53,743 nucleotides of DNA. Source: Photobacterium sp. SKA34. GTDB taxonomy: Bacteria > Pseudomonadota > Gammaproteobacteria > Enterobacterales > Vibrionaceae. The translations under genes were made by a program, and so were the position numbers. A model generated the notes under the pieces. It saw only the letters and a program-made list of their open reading frames with translations. It was not told the DNA's origin and made no database searches. Below, in pieces: positions 8,559 through 18,188 of the stretch (position 1 is its first letter; each line of letters opens with the position of its first letter). The stretch spans positions 756,960 to 810,702 of the forward strand of contig NZ_CH724141.1 in assembly GCF_000153325.1 (NCBI RefSeq). The letters run 5' to 3'.

Positions 8559-11184
8559 TTGGGAAGTCTCCTTTAACCACATTGGAAGTCAACGATTTAA
8601 TTGAAATGCCATCTACAGGCGTATTGATGCTGTTTTCTAAAGCATGAATACCTGTTTCGAGTAGCTTGCTGTCTGCCATAAATTGCCCTAGCTCTAGGTA
8701 ATTGGCGACTTGTTTATATCCATCCAATTTATCTGTTGGATTGGCTTGTAGAGCCATTTGGCGCATCATGGCGTTGGCAGCAATAAGTTGCTGGTCTTTA
8801 TCAAGCATGAGTAGTTGTGGCATATAGCCCTTACGCATCATGAATCGACTTAGGCTCTGCGTTCTACGTTCGATAGTCGGTGTTTTCTTAACATCATCGA
8901 GCATGTCAGGGTAAAACTCGGCATCCTCACAGAGCAAAGCAAGTTGCAATAGCTCTGATTCGGTTTCCATGAAGCCCACTTTAATGTCGCTTTCTGAGCC
9001 AACCGCAACGAGTTTATTGGCGGTATCGCTCTCAGTGCGCCCTTGCTCGATTTCAATAATGCGACGAATCAAACCAAAGGTCGCAATCCAATCTTTCGTG
9101 TATTCATCAGCTTCAACCAATTGCTTCTCATATCGACGTTGAAGTGCTTGTAATTCATTATGTTGAGTAAACGGCTTGCCCTCAGATTCCGCTTCGTATT
9201 TGAGTTCATCCATTTTCTCAATTTCGCCCTCTAACTTGACCGCTAAATTAGCCGCTTCGTGAGATTTATAACTCATAAAGTTCAGGTGAGCATTGAGTTC
9301 AGGAAGATAGCGCGCATCGGTAATGAACCAACGACAACGGGGACAATTTTCAAAGCCGTGAGGGACTGAGGCATAAACTCGTTGTGCTGCATCTCTTGCG
9401 TCTTTTAATAACTCACCGCCATTCCAACAGCCTGCAACTGTGTTAGTTTCATCAGAGCGAACTGTATTACCACCCGCTAAACACATACCAATATGACGTT
9501 TTTCCCATCCCATCGGGTTTCGATTAACGAGTGCTGCTTCAACGGATTGACCATCGTTATACGCCATTTTGCATTCGATTTGGCGCATTTCAGCATCTTT
9601 TAGGAATGTGCGAACGCTTTCTTGTGATTTATCATCAAGCAGTCTATCCGCTTCGGTCATTTTCTCTTTCATTACAGCAGGGGTAAGCTTGGTGTAATAG
9701 ACCGTCATAATAATGCGTGAATGACCAGCCAACAGCTTTGATACCACAGGCAAGGGTAACTTTGCATCCATGATGTAACAGGTAATCAGAGAGACACGGA
9801 GGCTATGCAAGGGAAACTCAGTTTTAACTTTAGGCTCATTATAATCTTCACCATAATCGTGGACTAATCGCAGTGCCGCCCCGTCTGATAAGGTATCACC
9901 AGAAACTAAAAGATGTTGCTCAAGTTGTAGGAGCAGTTTGTACCAAAGTTTTTGAATTGGATTATCTTGAATAGGTTTACTTCTATCTTCTTGCTTTCTT
10001 GCTGAGGCATCACGAAACAGAAAACAACTGTGACCCATTGGGCTTAAATAGGCTTTTGATTTCTGGTTTCCAGTGTGCTTTTTCTCTAACGTAGTACAGT
10101 CCGTCGGCTTGCTTATTGGGTTGTATTTCTCTTGCCAGTTACGCAGTTTTTCAAGCCAATACAACACATCTTCATTTTGCCACGGGATTTCATAACCCCG
10201 CTCAAATTCATCCTTGTTTTGGTCTGCGGTTTTGTTTGTGCTGATGTACAAGCCCGTTGATTCAAGCCCTGTCGCATTGTCTTTAAACTGGCGGAATACG
10301 CCTTTGCTGTAGTGATTTAAGGCAAAGCCATGCGGGTTTTTAATCCATTTTCCCTTTTCATAGCGAAGTGTATCGGCTTCACCACTATCGAGCATTCGCA
10401 CCTGATAGGTACGCAGTGGTAGATGCAGCTTAATGAGCAGTACCATGCTGACGACAGGCGACCAGATTTGATGGATAACCGTGGAAACAGCAGTTTTCCC
10501 CCCTTTAGGTATACGTAAAACTTCTTTGCTGCGCCACACACAATCAGGGTCGTTTTTATCAATCAGGCTTTCATCGACTTCAAACCAATCGCCACCTTTT
10601 TGTCCATGTCCTGTCTGCTCTTGCGCCCACGTCCAATCCGAAAAGTGTCCTCTTGGCTTGGGGCATAAGATATGGCGCAAATCACAAATATAACGATATG
10701 GCAGTGGGTTATGAACAGTTTCGGTGTAGTTGCCTTTCTGCTTTACTCGCTCAAAAGGGGTGGCGTACAAGGGGATAGCTTTGCCGTTATCGTTTTTCTC
10801 GCTGAAATGAGCTTCTAACACCCAGTCGATGAAGTGTTTGCAATGATTCAATAGTACTGATGTACTTCTATTATCACCACGATTACTCTTTTCTAGCACA
10901 ACACGTTTCAATTCATCGGTTGAGGCTTGCCAGCCATCCTTACCCTCAAAGAAGCTCGCCACATCGGAGGTAAAAGGCACAGTGTCAACGAGGTAAAGGT
11001 CGAGAAACACACACAAAGCATCAAGTTTGTTTGCCGTTGCTGCATCTTGAGTGTTAATCCATTCTTCTGCCAACTGCCGCCATGTTTCCCATTGTTTGCC
11101 GTGATTATTTACCAGCCACTGCAAGGTGAAATCACTAGAGCGACCATCAATCTTTTTCTTTCTAGGTGTCGTTTTAGTAGCCAT
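8548..11184 (-). CDS. gmtZ: Gamma-Mobile-Trio integrase GmtZ (VPA1269-like)
   Basis: 878 residues, the large middle member of the trio. A divergent tyrosine-recombinase core can be traced: Arg258 (LPLRTYQ), HSLR at 460-463, GHS with His488 and the tandem Tyr496/497 in TVYYTK. Downstream, cysteines at 569, 587, 615 and 618 (CPRCRWF) suggest a zinc-binding module, followed by coiled coil. With GmtY it would move the island by cutting and joining at specific sites. Start ATG 11184 overlaps the end of gmtY by 11 nt, implying translational coupling. The reading frame is intact. Confidence 0.88.
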   Translation of the reverse strand: MATKTTPRKKKIDGRSSDFTLQWLVNNHGKQWETWRQLAEEWINTQDAATANKLDALCVFLDLYLVDTVPFTSDVASFFEGKDGWQASTDELKRVVLEKSNRGDNRSTSVLLNHCKHFIDWVLEAHFSEKNDNGKAIPLYATPFERVKQKGNYTETVHNPLPYRYICDLRHILCPKPRGHFSDWTWAQEQTGHGQKGGDWFEVDESLIDKNDPDCVWRSKEVLRIPKGGKTAVSTVIHQIWSPVVSMVLLIKLHLPLRTYQVRMLDSGEADTLRYEKGKWIKNPHGFALNHYSKGVFRQFKDNATGLESTGLYISTNKTADQNKDEFERGYEIPWQNEDVLYWLEKLRNWQEKYNPISKPTDCTTLEKKHTGNQKSKAYLSPMGHSCFLFRDASARKQEDRSKPIQDNPIQKLWYKLLLQLEQHLLVSGDTLSDGAALRLVHDYGEDYNEPKVKTEFPLHSLRVSLITCYIMDAKLPLPVVSKLLAGHSRIIMTVYYTKLTPAVMKEKMTEADRLLDDKSQESVRTFLKDAEMRQIECKMAYNDGQSVEAALVNRNPMGWEKRHIGMCLAGGNTVRSDETNTVAGCWNGGELLKDARDAAQRVYASVPHGFENCPRCRWFITDARYLPELNAHLNFMSYKSHEAANLAVKLEGEIEKMDELKYEAESEGKPFTQHNELQALQRRYEKQLVEADEYTKDWIATFGLIRRIIEIEQGRTESDTANKLVAVGSESDIKVGFMETESELLQLALLCEDAEFYPDMLDDVKKTPTIERRTQSLSRFMMRKGYMPQLLMLDKDQQLIAANAMMRQMALQANPTDKLDGYKQVANYLELGQFMADSKLLETGIHALENSINTPVDGISIKSLTSNVVKGDFPSAG

Positions 11185-12661
11185 TGCGCTTTCCTAATTT
11201 TGGATTTTCACCTGTGAACAGCCCATCGGGGTCAATGTCGTTAAAACCATATTCGGTTAACACTTCCCAACTCGGTGTACCGACTTGCTCAACGGGTTCT
11301 GTTGGGTTTAGGAGTTGTTGCGTTGCTGCATTTAAGCAACTTGTCACTTCTTTTGCTGTTGGTGTGGTATACACCGCTTGCGACTCTAAAGAGGCATGGT
11401 GTAAACATTTCTTAATCACAATTTCTGATACGCCAGCTTTACGTAGCCGTCTGCCGTAGCTGTGTCGGTGTGAGTGAGGGGATAAGCCATCGTCTTTACA
11501 CGGCTTTAGCCCAATACGCTTTAAGCCATTACGGTAGCTATCGTGGAACGCATTAAGCGTATAGGGATTGCCTGTATGTTCACGGTGGAAGCTCACAAAG
11601 GCATAAGGATGATTGCGCTCAACACCCGTCAGAAATCGAGTGTAGTCTTGCCAAAGTTTGGCAAAGACTTCACCAAAGACAGTCGGAAACCAGTGAACGT
11701 CCAGATATTCATCTTTGCTGTCGGTGACTCGACTTTTCCAGCCCACACGTTTCTTACCCATGAGATCATTGCGGGGACTTAGTGCGTATTTCTCTTTAAG
11801 ATAAGCAGCACGAGTTGTTTTACCTGAGCGTCCACGCCAGTTATTTGGGGCTTTACCGTCCTCTGGATGATAGATACGAACCATTACGCTATCAGGGTTA
11901 GACGGGTCGATTAAGACATCTTCAAGCCACAGGTGTAAAGCCTCTGACTCTCGCAAACCCCCGCCATGCATGAGCAGTAAAATCAATTGGTCACGTAATG
12001 CAACCCTACGGTCTACAGCACCGCCTAAACCATCGAAGTAAAACGCTTCAAAGTAACGCTCAGGAAACTCTATTGCATCTTGTGACTGCTTACCCAAGGG
12101 GCGTTTACCTTGAACGCTACGAGCATAACGGACGGTTGAGTTAATGTGCTTATCTTTGATGTGACCAAGGAAGTTATGTTGATTTTTACGAAACCAAGCA
12201 GCGTAGTTAAGGCGTTGTGTCAAACTGTCAGCCTCAACCAGTGGATTCATGGAGGTCGCACCGTGTTTATCAGCTAACCAGTCAGTCACTTTACTTAGGG
12301 CATTAATGTGTAATCGGGCAACTTGCTTGCTGCAAGGCAACCAATACAACCCCGACGGATCTAAACCATCATCACCAATCGTGCCTGTGTATAACCGACT
12401 ACTGAAATTCTCAAATAAGGATTGTGGAGAGTCAAAACCACTAGTGTTAGCAGCCATGTATTCAAGTAGAAGTTGCGTTGCCTTAACGTAATTACTAATG
12501 GTTGATTGGCTCATACCATCACGTTTCAACTTCAAAACAAATTCAACCAATGGTTTTACTGGCTCTTTATTCTTATCAAGCAATACAGGTATCTCAGTAA
12601 ACACCCCTGAATCATCCTGAACTACCTTTGCATTAACCCTTACAACCTCCACCACACTCAC
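11174..12661 (-). CDS. gmtY: Gamma-Mobile-Trio tyrosine recombinase GmtY
   Basis: 495 residues. An N-terminal SAM-like core-binding domain (about 35-190) precedes a catalytic domain with Arg237 (GGGLRESE), the HSHR box (396-399), His421/422 and nucleophile Tyr431 (AVYTTP). All tyrosine-recombinase residues are therefore present. It is the first gene of the gmtY-gmtZ-gmtX operon. The start is taken as GTG 12661 with GGTAGAGAGA upstream; nearby in-frame GTG codons are alternatives. Confidence 0.9.
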   Translation of the reverse strand: MSVVEVVRVNAKVVQDDSGVFTEIPVLLDKNKEPVKPLVEFVLKLKRDGMSQSTISNYVKATQLLLEYMAANTSGFDSPQSLFENFSSRLYTGTIGDDGLDPSGLYWLPCSKQVARLHINALSKVTDWLADKHGATSMNPLVEADSLTQRLNYAAWFRKNQHNFLGHIKDKHINSTVRYARSVQGKRPLGKQSQDAIEFPERYFEAFYFDGLGGAVDRRVALRDQLILLLMHGGGLRESEALHLWLEDVLIDPSNPDSVMVRIYHPEDGKAPNNWRGRSGKTTRAAYLKEKYALSPRNDLMGKKRVGWKSRVTDSKDEYLDVHWFPTVFGEVFAKLWQDYTRFLTGVERNHPYAFVSFHREHTGNPYTLNAFHDSYRNGLKRIGLKPCKDDGLSPHSHRHSYGRRLRKAGVSEIVIKKCLHHASLESQAVYTTPTAKEVTSCLNAATQQLLNPTEPVEQVGTPSWEVLTEYGFNDIDPDGLFTGENPKLGKRNGY

Positions 12662-12954
12662 TCTCTCTACCTTAATGACTTATGTAAATAATAGTAAAGT
12701 AACTAGATTTAACAACTAATAATAAATAAAAAAAAGACCTAAATTAATAGATCTTTTATAAGTCTTATATACTAATAGTCACTAGTAATAATATTTAAAT
12801 ATGCCCTTTAATTGACGGATAAATAACATAAAGAGAATATTTGGAAGCAATGCTTCACTCTTTCTAATTTTAACAAAACATTCAAATCATGTTTGACATA
12901 GCTTCTTACTAAATCCTTAAGCTGCGTTTTCAATAATACATATTCAATATCGAG
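12662..12954. other. Divergent intergenic region at the gmtY side of the trio
   Basis: 293 bp of AT-rich sequence that should hold the gmtY promoter and possibly the right boundary of the mobile element. A short hairpin GAAGC-AAT-GCTTC lies at 12844-12855. No direct repeat shared with the other side of the trio was convincing. Confidence 0.4.
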
Positions 12955-12966
12955 TTGCCTGCTTAC

Positions 12967-13869
12967 ATGACTAGTTTTGCTATTGTTCTTGTTATTTTCT
13001 CATCATTTTTTCATGCTGGCTGGAATTTACTAGGTAAAAAAAATAAGGGTTCAAGTTTAGCCTTTTGTATTGCTGCAAGTAGTACGGTGTCGATACTACT
13101 TTTGCCTTATATTATTTGGTTTTTATTTACTATTGGTATCGGGAATTTCCCTTCTAATTTCTGGTGGCTCGCAATTTTAACGGGGATAGCGCAAGTCGTT
13201 TATATCATGGCACTCGTCAAGGCTTATCAATATGCCGATATTGGTATAATTTATCCTATGATAAGAGCTCTTCCTATACTGATAGTCGCGGTTATAACAA
13301 CTTTACTTGGTCAATCATTGGTATGGTCACAGTGGTTTGGCTTTATTCTCATTACGCTTGGTTGTCTTATTATTCCATTGCAGCGATTTAAGCAGTTTGA
13401 TGTAGGGGCTTATCTAAATAAGGGGGTCTTTTGGTCATTTATTGCTGCGTTTGGCACAACAGCATATTCTATTATTGATAAATCAGCACTGACCATTGCC
13501 ACTCATGTTTCAGATTCTGTTTTGGCTAATCAATATACTGCGCTCTTTTATTTAGGGATACAGTTTACAATGATGCTTCCACCACTCCTGATTTGTTGTT
13601 GTTATAAATGTGATATTACACCCATCATACAAGCATGGAGAATGAAATATAGTGCTGGTTTGGCTGGGATAGTCATGGCTATAACTTATTGTTTAGTACT
13701 ACAAGCGATGATAACCACTTCTAATGTCACCATTGTTGTTGCATTAAGACAAATCAGTATTGTGTTTGGTCTTATTATGGGGGTGATATTTTTAGGCGAA
13801 AGATGGTATTTAACTCGTAGCGTAGGGGTAGGCTTGATAGTACTAGGGCTTATCGCCTCATTGAGTTGA
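12967..13869 (+). CDS. EamA/DMT-family permease
   Basis: About 300 residues with ten predicted membrane segments, arranged as two EamA repeats of five helices. The start HAGWNLLGKK and the fifth-helix region LGERWYLTRSVGVGLIVLG are typical of DMT exporters. Likely an inner-membrane metabolite exporter; substrate unknown. ATG 12967 is chosen over TTG 12955; neither has a strong ribosome site. It is transcribed away from the mobile trio and stands alone. Confidence 0.85.
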   Translation: MTSFAIVLVIFSSFFHAGWNLLGKKNKGSSLAFCIAASSTVSILLLPYIIWFLFTIGIGNFPSNFWWLAILTGIAQVVYIMALVKAYQYADIGIIYPMIRALPILIVAVITTLLGQSLVWSQWFGFILITLGCLIIPLQRFKQFDVGAYLNKGVFWSFIAAFGTTAYSIIDKSALTIATHVSDSVLANQYTALFYLGIQFTMMLPPLLICCCYKCDITPIIQAWRMKYSAGLAGIVMAITYCLVLQAMITTSNVTIVVALRQISIVFGLIMGVIFLGERWYLTRSVGVGLIVLGLIASLS

Positions 13870-13906
13870 GGTAGTTATCATAGAAATTCTTATCTTATAT
13901 TGTAAA

Positions 13907-13939
13907 CAGTCCTATCGCTTTACTTGGGCAATAGGACTG
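13907..13939. terminator. Hairpin between convergent genes
   Basis: CAGTCCTAT (13907-13915) pairs with ATAGGACTG (13931-13939), between the EamA gene and the convergent gene ending at 13991. ATTTTA follows on the plus strand. Confidence 0.55.
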
Positions 13940-13990
13940 CATTTTAGTTCTGATGATTGTTTGGATCTGAGAAGTTGAAGGTTATTCATT

Positions 13991-14563
13991 TTATAAACGG
14001 AATAGCTCAATTCTAAGGTGACTTTCATCTTCATATGCGATGACTGACTGGAATCCAGCACTTTTTTCGACGATTTCTGAAAAACGTTCTTTTAGCTTCT
14101 CATCACCAATAAAAAGGATTTGAGTTGATTTTGTCATCAAGCCATCTTCATCAAAGCTTGATGTTAGATCTTCGTCTACAACACATACCAAGACTTTGCC
14201 ATAACGCGCATTAAGATCAATGGCATGTGCCAGTGAATACTGTGCTTTAGTATTCAGTTCTGTTTCGATCTCTTGAATAAGGGCAATAAACTGGTAGAGA
14301 TCGGTTGAGCTCATTTGCTGCAAACGTTCGCGTTCTTGATTTAATGTTGCTTCGAAATCAGTATTTAGCTTTCTACCCATTTGTAGCCAGCTTTTCGTCG
14401 TCTTCTTTACAAGTCGATACTGGTGAGATTTAACGATTGGTTTTAGGTATTGAACCAATATATTATTTTTTTCTGCAAGGCTTAATCGTTTATCTAGTTT
14501 TTTGAATTCTAGGTGTAGTAAAGCGTGAGTACTAACGTTTAATAATAGTTCTGATTGGTTCAT
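13991..14563 (-). CDS. Conserved-looking protein of unknown function
   Basis: 190 residues, soluble, with no signal peptide or membrane helix. The N-terminal two thirds are charged and helical (FKKLDKRLSLAEKNN, ATLNQERERLQQMSS) and may form a coiled coil; the C-terminal part looks alpha/beta (YGKVLVCVVDEDL, STQILFIGDEKLKERF). I do not recognise the family. It is single, between two hairpins, with no partner. Confidence 0.75.
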   Translation of the reverse strand: MNQSELLLNVSTHALLHLEFKKLDKRLSLAEKNNILVQYLKPIVKSHQYRLVKKTTKSWLQMGRKLNTDFEATLNQERERLQQMSSTDLYQFIALIQEIETELNTKAQYSLAHAIDLNARYGKVLVCVVDEDLTSSFDEDGLMTKSTQILFIGDEKLKERFSEIVEKSAGFQSVIAYEDESHLRIELFRL

Positions 14564-14798
14564 TCGAGTACCGAGTTGAAACAGGTATTAACAATAATAT
14601 CATACTATTACAGAGGTAATAGTAGAGTCACATAGTGGGCCGTTTTTCAATGACGCTATACTAGCATGTTTGTTATAAGCGTGTCATAAACAAACAGTTA
14701 CTGATAAAAAGTTTATATTTATAAGCGTGACGTAGGACTTACAGGGATTAATGACGTTAGCAAATAGCGTAATGTTAAGGTTTTAAACGTAGCAATAA

Positions 14799-14827
14799 TG
14801 CCTATTATCGTTATTGAGTAATAGGCA
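14799..14827 (-). terminator. Terminator-like hairpin after the 15188 gene
   Basis: TGCCTATTA (14799-14807) pairs with TAATAGGCA (14819-14827). On the minus strand it lies 17 bp past the stop codon of the small gene and is followed by TTATT. Confidence 0.55.
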
Positions 14828-14843
14828 CTTACAATACGCATTA

Positions 14844-15188
14844 TTAATGAGCGAACATTGTTTTTTCTGCAGGATTGGATGCGGCTAAATCACCTGCGGG
14901 GTTCAGTAAATGCGGTAGAATTTTGGGTAGATTTAGCTCGATATCCTTATCTATAACAGGATTAATTATTTTGTTGTACCAGCCAAGCAAGCCTAATACG
15001 GCATAGCCGATAGCGTCGTCACTATCACGGTGTTCAATAATGATTTGAAGAAAGCGAAGTATAGCCTTATTCGGTGTTTTTGCTTGTTCTAATGTTTCGT
15101 TATACACCGCAGTTGCTTCTGCGATTAGGCCTTCGTACTCAGTATCAATTGCGACCTTAAATGAGCCGCCATTTACAGTAATTTTCAT
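14844..15188 (-). CDS. Small protein of unknown function downstream of the VRR-NUC gene
   Basis: 114 residues from ATG 15188 (MKITVNGGSFKVAI), chosen because AGGT lies 9-12 bp upstream; ATG 15197 would be too close to that site. Acidic, with an amphipathic helical middle (YEGLIAEATAVYNETLEQAK) and a Pro/Asn-rich tail. No recognised domain. It lies 92 bp after the VRR-NUC nuclease gene on the same strand, so co-transcription is possible. Confidence 0.7.
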   Translation of the reverse strand: MKITVNGGSFKVAIDTEYEGLIAEATAVYNETLEQAKTPNKAILRFLQIIIEHRDSDDAIGYAVLGLLGWYNKIINPVIDKDIELNLPKILPHLLNPAGDLAASNPAEKTMFAH

Positions 15189-15280
15189 TGTAAACATACC
15201 TGTTATTGCTAATCGCAGCATGGTAACGAATTTACGGCTGGCATTTATTACGCTAACGCAAAAAACATCTATTTATTAGC

Positions 15281-16939
15281 TTAGTCTTCGTTAGGATCTG
15301 CAAATGTAATATAAGCTACATGTGCGGGAATTCCATGTTGGTCAAAAAAAGCGAGCCAACGTAGCTGGTGGTCTTGTAACTTATCACCGGGTCCTTTGAC
15401 TTCTACCCACTGATAACCAGTGTTGTTAAACATGATCAGATCTGGCATTCCTGAACGGTGGTGGCGTAAGTCTTTTAGTAATCGACGAAACATTACTGCT
15501 AATTGGGTAGGCGGTATATGGCTTAGTGCTAATGTAAGTGCTTGCTGACTAAATAGCTCCCAATGTACCCAGTAGTTAGAGATCCCTTGTTTTGTCTCAA
15601 AGTGTGTTTGCCAACCATCAAAGTGACCTTGTTCAATCGCTTGTAGGCGTTTATCAATTAATTCTTTTCGCTTGAGGTAAAACTCTGAACTGAACATATC
15701 TAGTGGCGCTAATTGGTAAGGATTAATAAAGCTGCCTTTGATGGGGGTAAAGATAATATCCCACATTGCTAACCCAAAAAGGCTGTTGAGAAATTGGTTC
15801 TCAAGATAGAACACCGTCCAACCTTGGGACTCAAAATAGCGAGCAGTACAGTGTTCAACCCTTTGGTGTTCAGGATTTGCAAGTTGCAGTTGTATAGCTT
15901 TTGGAGCAAACGTTTTTGGGGCCGTAAAAATTTGATTTACTGATTTTGCGAGCTTTTTCTCTAACCTAAGACTTACGCCGTATTCATCTTCATTTTTCGG
16001 ATCATGCTGAATATTTTTCACTACATTATAGGCTGCTTGATATTGCTGCTGTGCCATGAGTATTCGTGCTTGTCGTTCACGGCTTGGTGCACGTTCAGTT
16101 TGGCGAAAGAGAGCAAGTGCAGCGTCATATTGATGGTTTCGCTCTAAATCTCGTGCAATATGATTGATAAGTTTTTGGCGTTTATTTTCGAGAGGCAACC
16201 ATGAAGTAGCCTTTGGCAATAACGGTACAAGGGAAGAAATAGTATCGTAGTCTTTCGTTTCATGTGCACGCCAATATGAGTCAGACAGTTGGGTTAGGGC
16301 CAGCCATTGGTCGACTTGTTCTGTGGTGTGGAACAGTTGCGTGCTGGTATCAATCCGGTAATTTTCAAATTTATGTAGCCCTAAATCACTTAATACAAAT
16401 TGGCTAAGATCTTGATGGCTATTACCAAAAAACAGCAATAGTAACTTTTCGAGCAGTGTTTGTTGTTGCACCATCACAAGTGGCTCGCTAATGATATTAA
16501 GCAAGTATTCACTATCATTATTGCTCTCTAACTTTAATAGTATTTCAGCTTTCTTATCTGTTTTTTCAATAAAGGTTGGGAATAAGTGCATTAGCTCTGG
16601 TTTGGTATAGAGTGAGAAAATATCACTGATGCTGATAACTTTCTGCTGGTGAAGAACGGTGATCTCTTGGCTAAGAAAATGAGCATGAATAAGCGTATTT
16701 TTGGCTAAGTCGATATCTTTAATCTCGCCATAATTGAGCTTGTTAAAACGAAATAAGATCCCTTTACGTGATAGTAAGCGGATCAGTAACATTTGCGCAT
16801 CGGTTGAAAGCTGGTGGAAAGATTGCAACCAGTGCTTCTCATCAGTAGTTAATAATGAAGCATGATACTGCTCTACGGTTTTAAGCAAAGCCTTAAAGTT
16901 ATGAAGGTAGTAATCTTGTTCGAGTTCGATGGTTGCCAT
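15281..16939 (-). CDS. FAN1-like VRR-NUC domain nuclease
   Basis: 552 residues. The C-terminus is a VRR-NUC (PD-(D/E)xK) domain: GMPDL with Asp500, then VEVKGPGDKLQDHQLRW with Glu513 and Lys515. The long N-terminal part (FRFNKLNYGEI; helical repeats with ALALFRQTERAPSRERQARI, TPR/SAP-like) matches the architecture of bacterial FAN1 homologues. FAN1 proteins are structure-specific 5' flap and interstrand-crosslink repair nucleases. The active-site residues are intact. No DNA-repair operon is visible around it. Confidence 0.87.
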   Translation of the reverse strand: MATIELEQDYYLHNFKALLKTVEQYHASLLTTDEKHWLQSFHQLSTDAQMLLIRLLSRKGILFRFNKLNYGEIKDIDLAKNTLIHAHFLSQEITVLHQQKVISISDIFSLYTKPELMHLFPTFIEKTDKKAEILLKLESNNDSEYLLNIISEPLVMVQQQTLLEKLLLLFFGNSHQDLSQFVLSDLGLHKFENYRIDTSTQLFHTTEQVDQWLALTQLSDSYWRAHETKDYDTISSLVPLLPKATSWLPLENKRQKLINHIARDLERNHQYDAALALFRQTERAPSRERQARILMAQQQYQAAYNVVKNIQHDPKNEDEYGVSLRLEKKLAKSVNQIFTAPKTFAPKAIQLQLANPEHQRVEHCTARYFESQGWTVFYLENQFLNSLFGLAMWDIIFTPIKGSFINPYQLAPLDMFSSEFYLKRKELIDKRLQAIEQGHFDGWQTHFETKQGISNYWVHWELFSQQALTLALSHIPPTQLAVMFRRLLKDLRHHRSGMPDLIMFNNTGYQWVEVKGPGDKLQDHQLRWLAFFDQHGIPAHVAYITFADPNED

Positions 16940-17039
16940 ATAACTGCACTATGTGATTGGACGGCTATGTTTATCTGAAAATCGAGTCAGTATAAACATA
17001 GCTTTCTTTATACCCAAGTTACTTAGCTATCGGAAACCA

Positions 17040-18055
17040 TTAGAAAAGGTTAAGCCCAAATGCGCCTTTCACATCATGTAATACGAGCTGAGTTTCTTGA
17101 TTGGCTTTTTCGGTGCCTTTTTTCAATACTTCAACTAAATATGCTTTATCATTTAAGTATTCTTCACGACGTTGACGAATAGGAGTGATTAAGTCTTGTA
17201 AGCACGCTTCTAAGATTTTCTTTGTTGTACCATCACCTAAACCACCACGTTGGTAATGCTCTTTTAGTTCAGCGACATAGTTTTGATCAGGGTGAAAAGC
17301 ATCAAGATAGGTGAAGACAACATTACCTTCAATGTTACCCGAATCTTCAACGCGAAGGTGGTTAGGATCGGTGTACATTGATTTCACCGCTTGGTTAATT
17401 TGTTTGTAGTCTGCGCCTAACGTAATCGCATTTCCCATCGATTTAGACATTTTGTTTTTACCGTCAGTACTGGGTAGGCGTGCCACATTACTGAGTAGTG
17501 CTTGGCATTCCACTAAGATCTCTTTTCCGGCAATATGGTTAACTTTCCTAACGATTTCATTGGTTTGTTCTAGCATCGGTAATTGATCATTACCCACAGG
17601 GATCAAATTAGCTTTGAATGCCGTAATATCAGCCGCTTGAGAAATAGGATAAGTTAAAAATCCGGCAGGGATTGAACGGCCAAATGCTTTAGATTGAATT
17701 TCATTTTTAACGGTTGGGTTACGTTCAAGACGAGAAATCGAGACCAAGTTTGAATAGTACATGGTCAGCTCAGCCAATGCTGGTAGTGATGACTGCAAAC
17801 AAATGGTGGTTAAGTTGGGATCGATACCTATAGCAAGGTAATCTGCGACCACGTTTAAAATATTAGAAGCGACTTTCTGTGGGCTATGCCCATTATCAGT
17901 AAGCCCTGCATATCAGCAACAAGAATGGTTTGTTGATACTGATGCTGTAGTTGAATTCGTTGCTGAAGGGAACCCACATAGTGACCAAGGTGAAGTGGAC
18001 CTGTTGCGCGATCGCCTGTAAGAATCACATTAGTGCTTTGAATTGATGTTGTCAT
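17040..18055 (-). pseudogene. trpS2: Auxiliary tryptophanyl-tRNA synthetase, interrupted by a frameshift
   Basis: Two frames together make one TrpRS of about 338 residues. The first (18055 to about 17900) carries the HIGH-like motif [10 protein letters not shown]; the second carries the rest, including KMSKS (GKNKMSKSMGN). One base is missing near 17899-17902: the read is GGC TTA CTG ATA, whereas the continuing frame requires GGC TTA xCT GAT AAT GGG (Leu-Thr-Asp-Asn-Gly). As written, translation stops soon after residue 66. This is a class I enzyme charging tRNA-Trp, of a type unlike the E. coli housekeeping TrpS. It is preceded by a Trp-codon leader peptide. A real mutation and a sequencing error are both possible. 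Confidence 0.88.
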
Positions 18056-18172
18056 AGTATTCTCCAGAAACTAATAGTTGCTACCGAAGAGGACTCAAAC
18101 AAGATAATAATTGTTCATTGCAAACCTTCCGGCAGCGTATGAACATAAAAATAAGGTATGTTAGTTCAGCGC

Positions 18173-18188
18173 CGCTCTAGTAAGAGCG
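18173..18188 (-). promoter_or_regulatory. Hairpin overlapping the end of the Trp leader
   Basis: CGCTCT and AGAGCG form a 6-bp stem with a 4-nt loop immediately after the tandem Trp codons. A ribosome stalled on those codons would cover its 5' arm. The freed 3' part (GCGGCG) could pair with CGCTGC about 40 nt downstream (one G-U), a possible alternative structure. No classic U-tract terminator is seen. Confidence 0.5.

Noticed and set aside
8548..12661. Base-composition difference marking the mobile trio as foreign
   Set aside because: Sampled lines of the trio and of flanking genes had similar G+C by eye; no claim can be made without computing it.
18056..18180. A classic rho-independent attenuator between the Trp leader and trpS2
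   Set aside because: Several possible stems exist (GCGGCG/CGCTGC, CCGGAAGG/CCTCTTCGG), but none is followed by a U-run, so the mechanism is left open.
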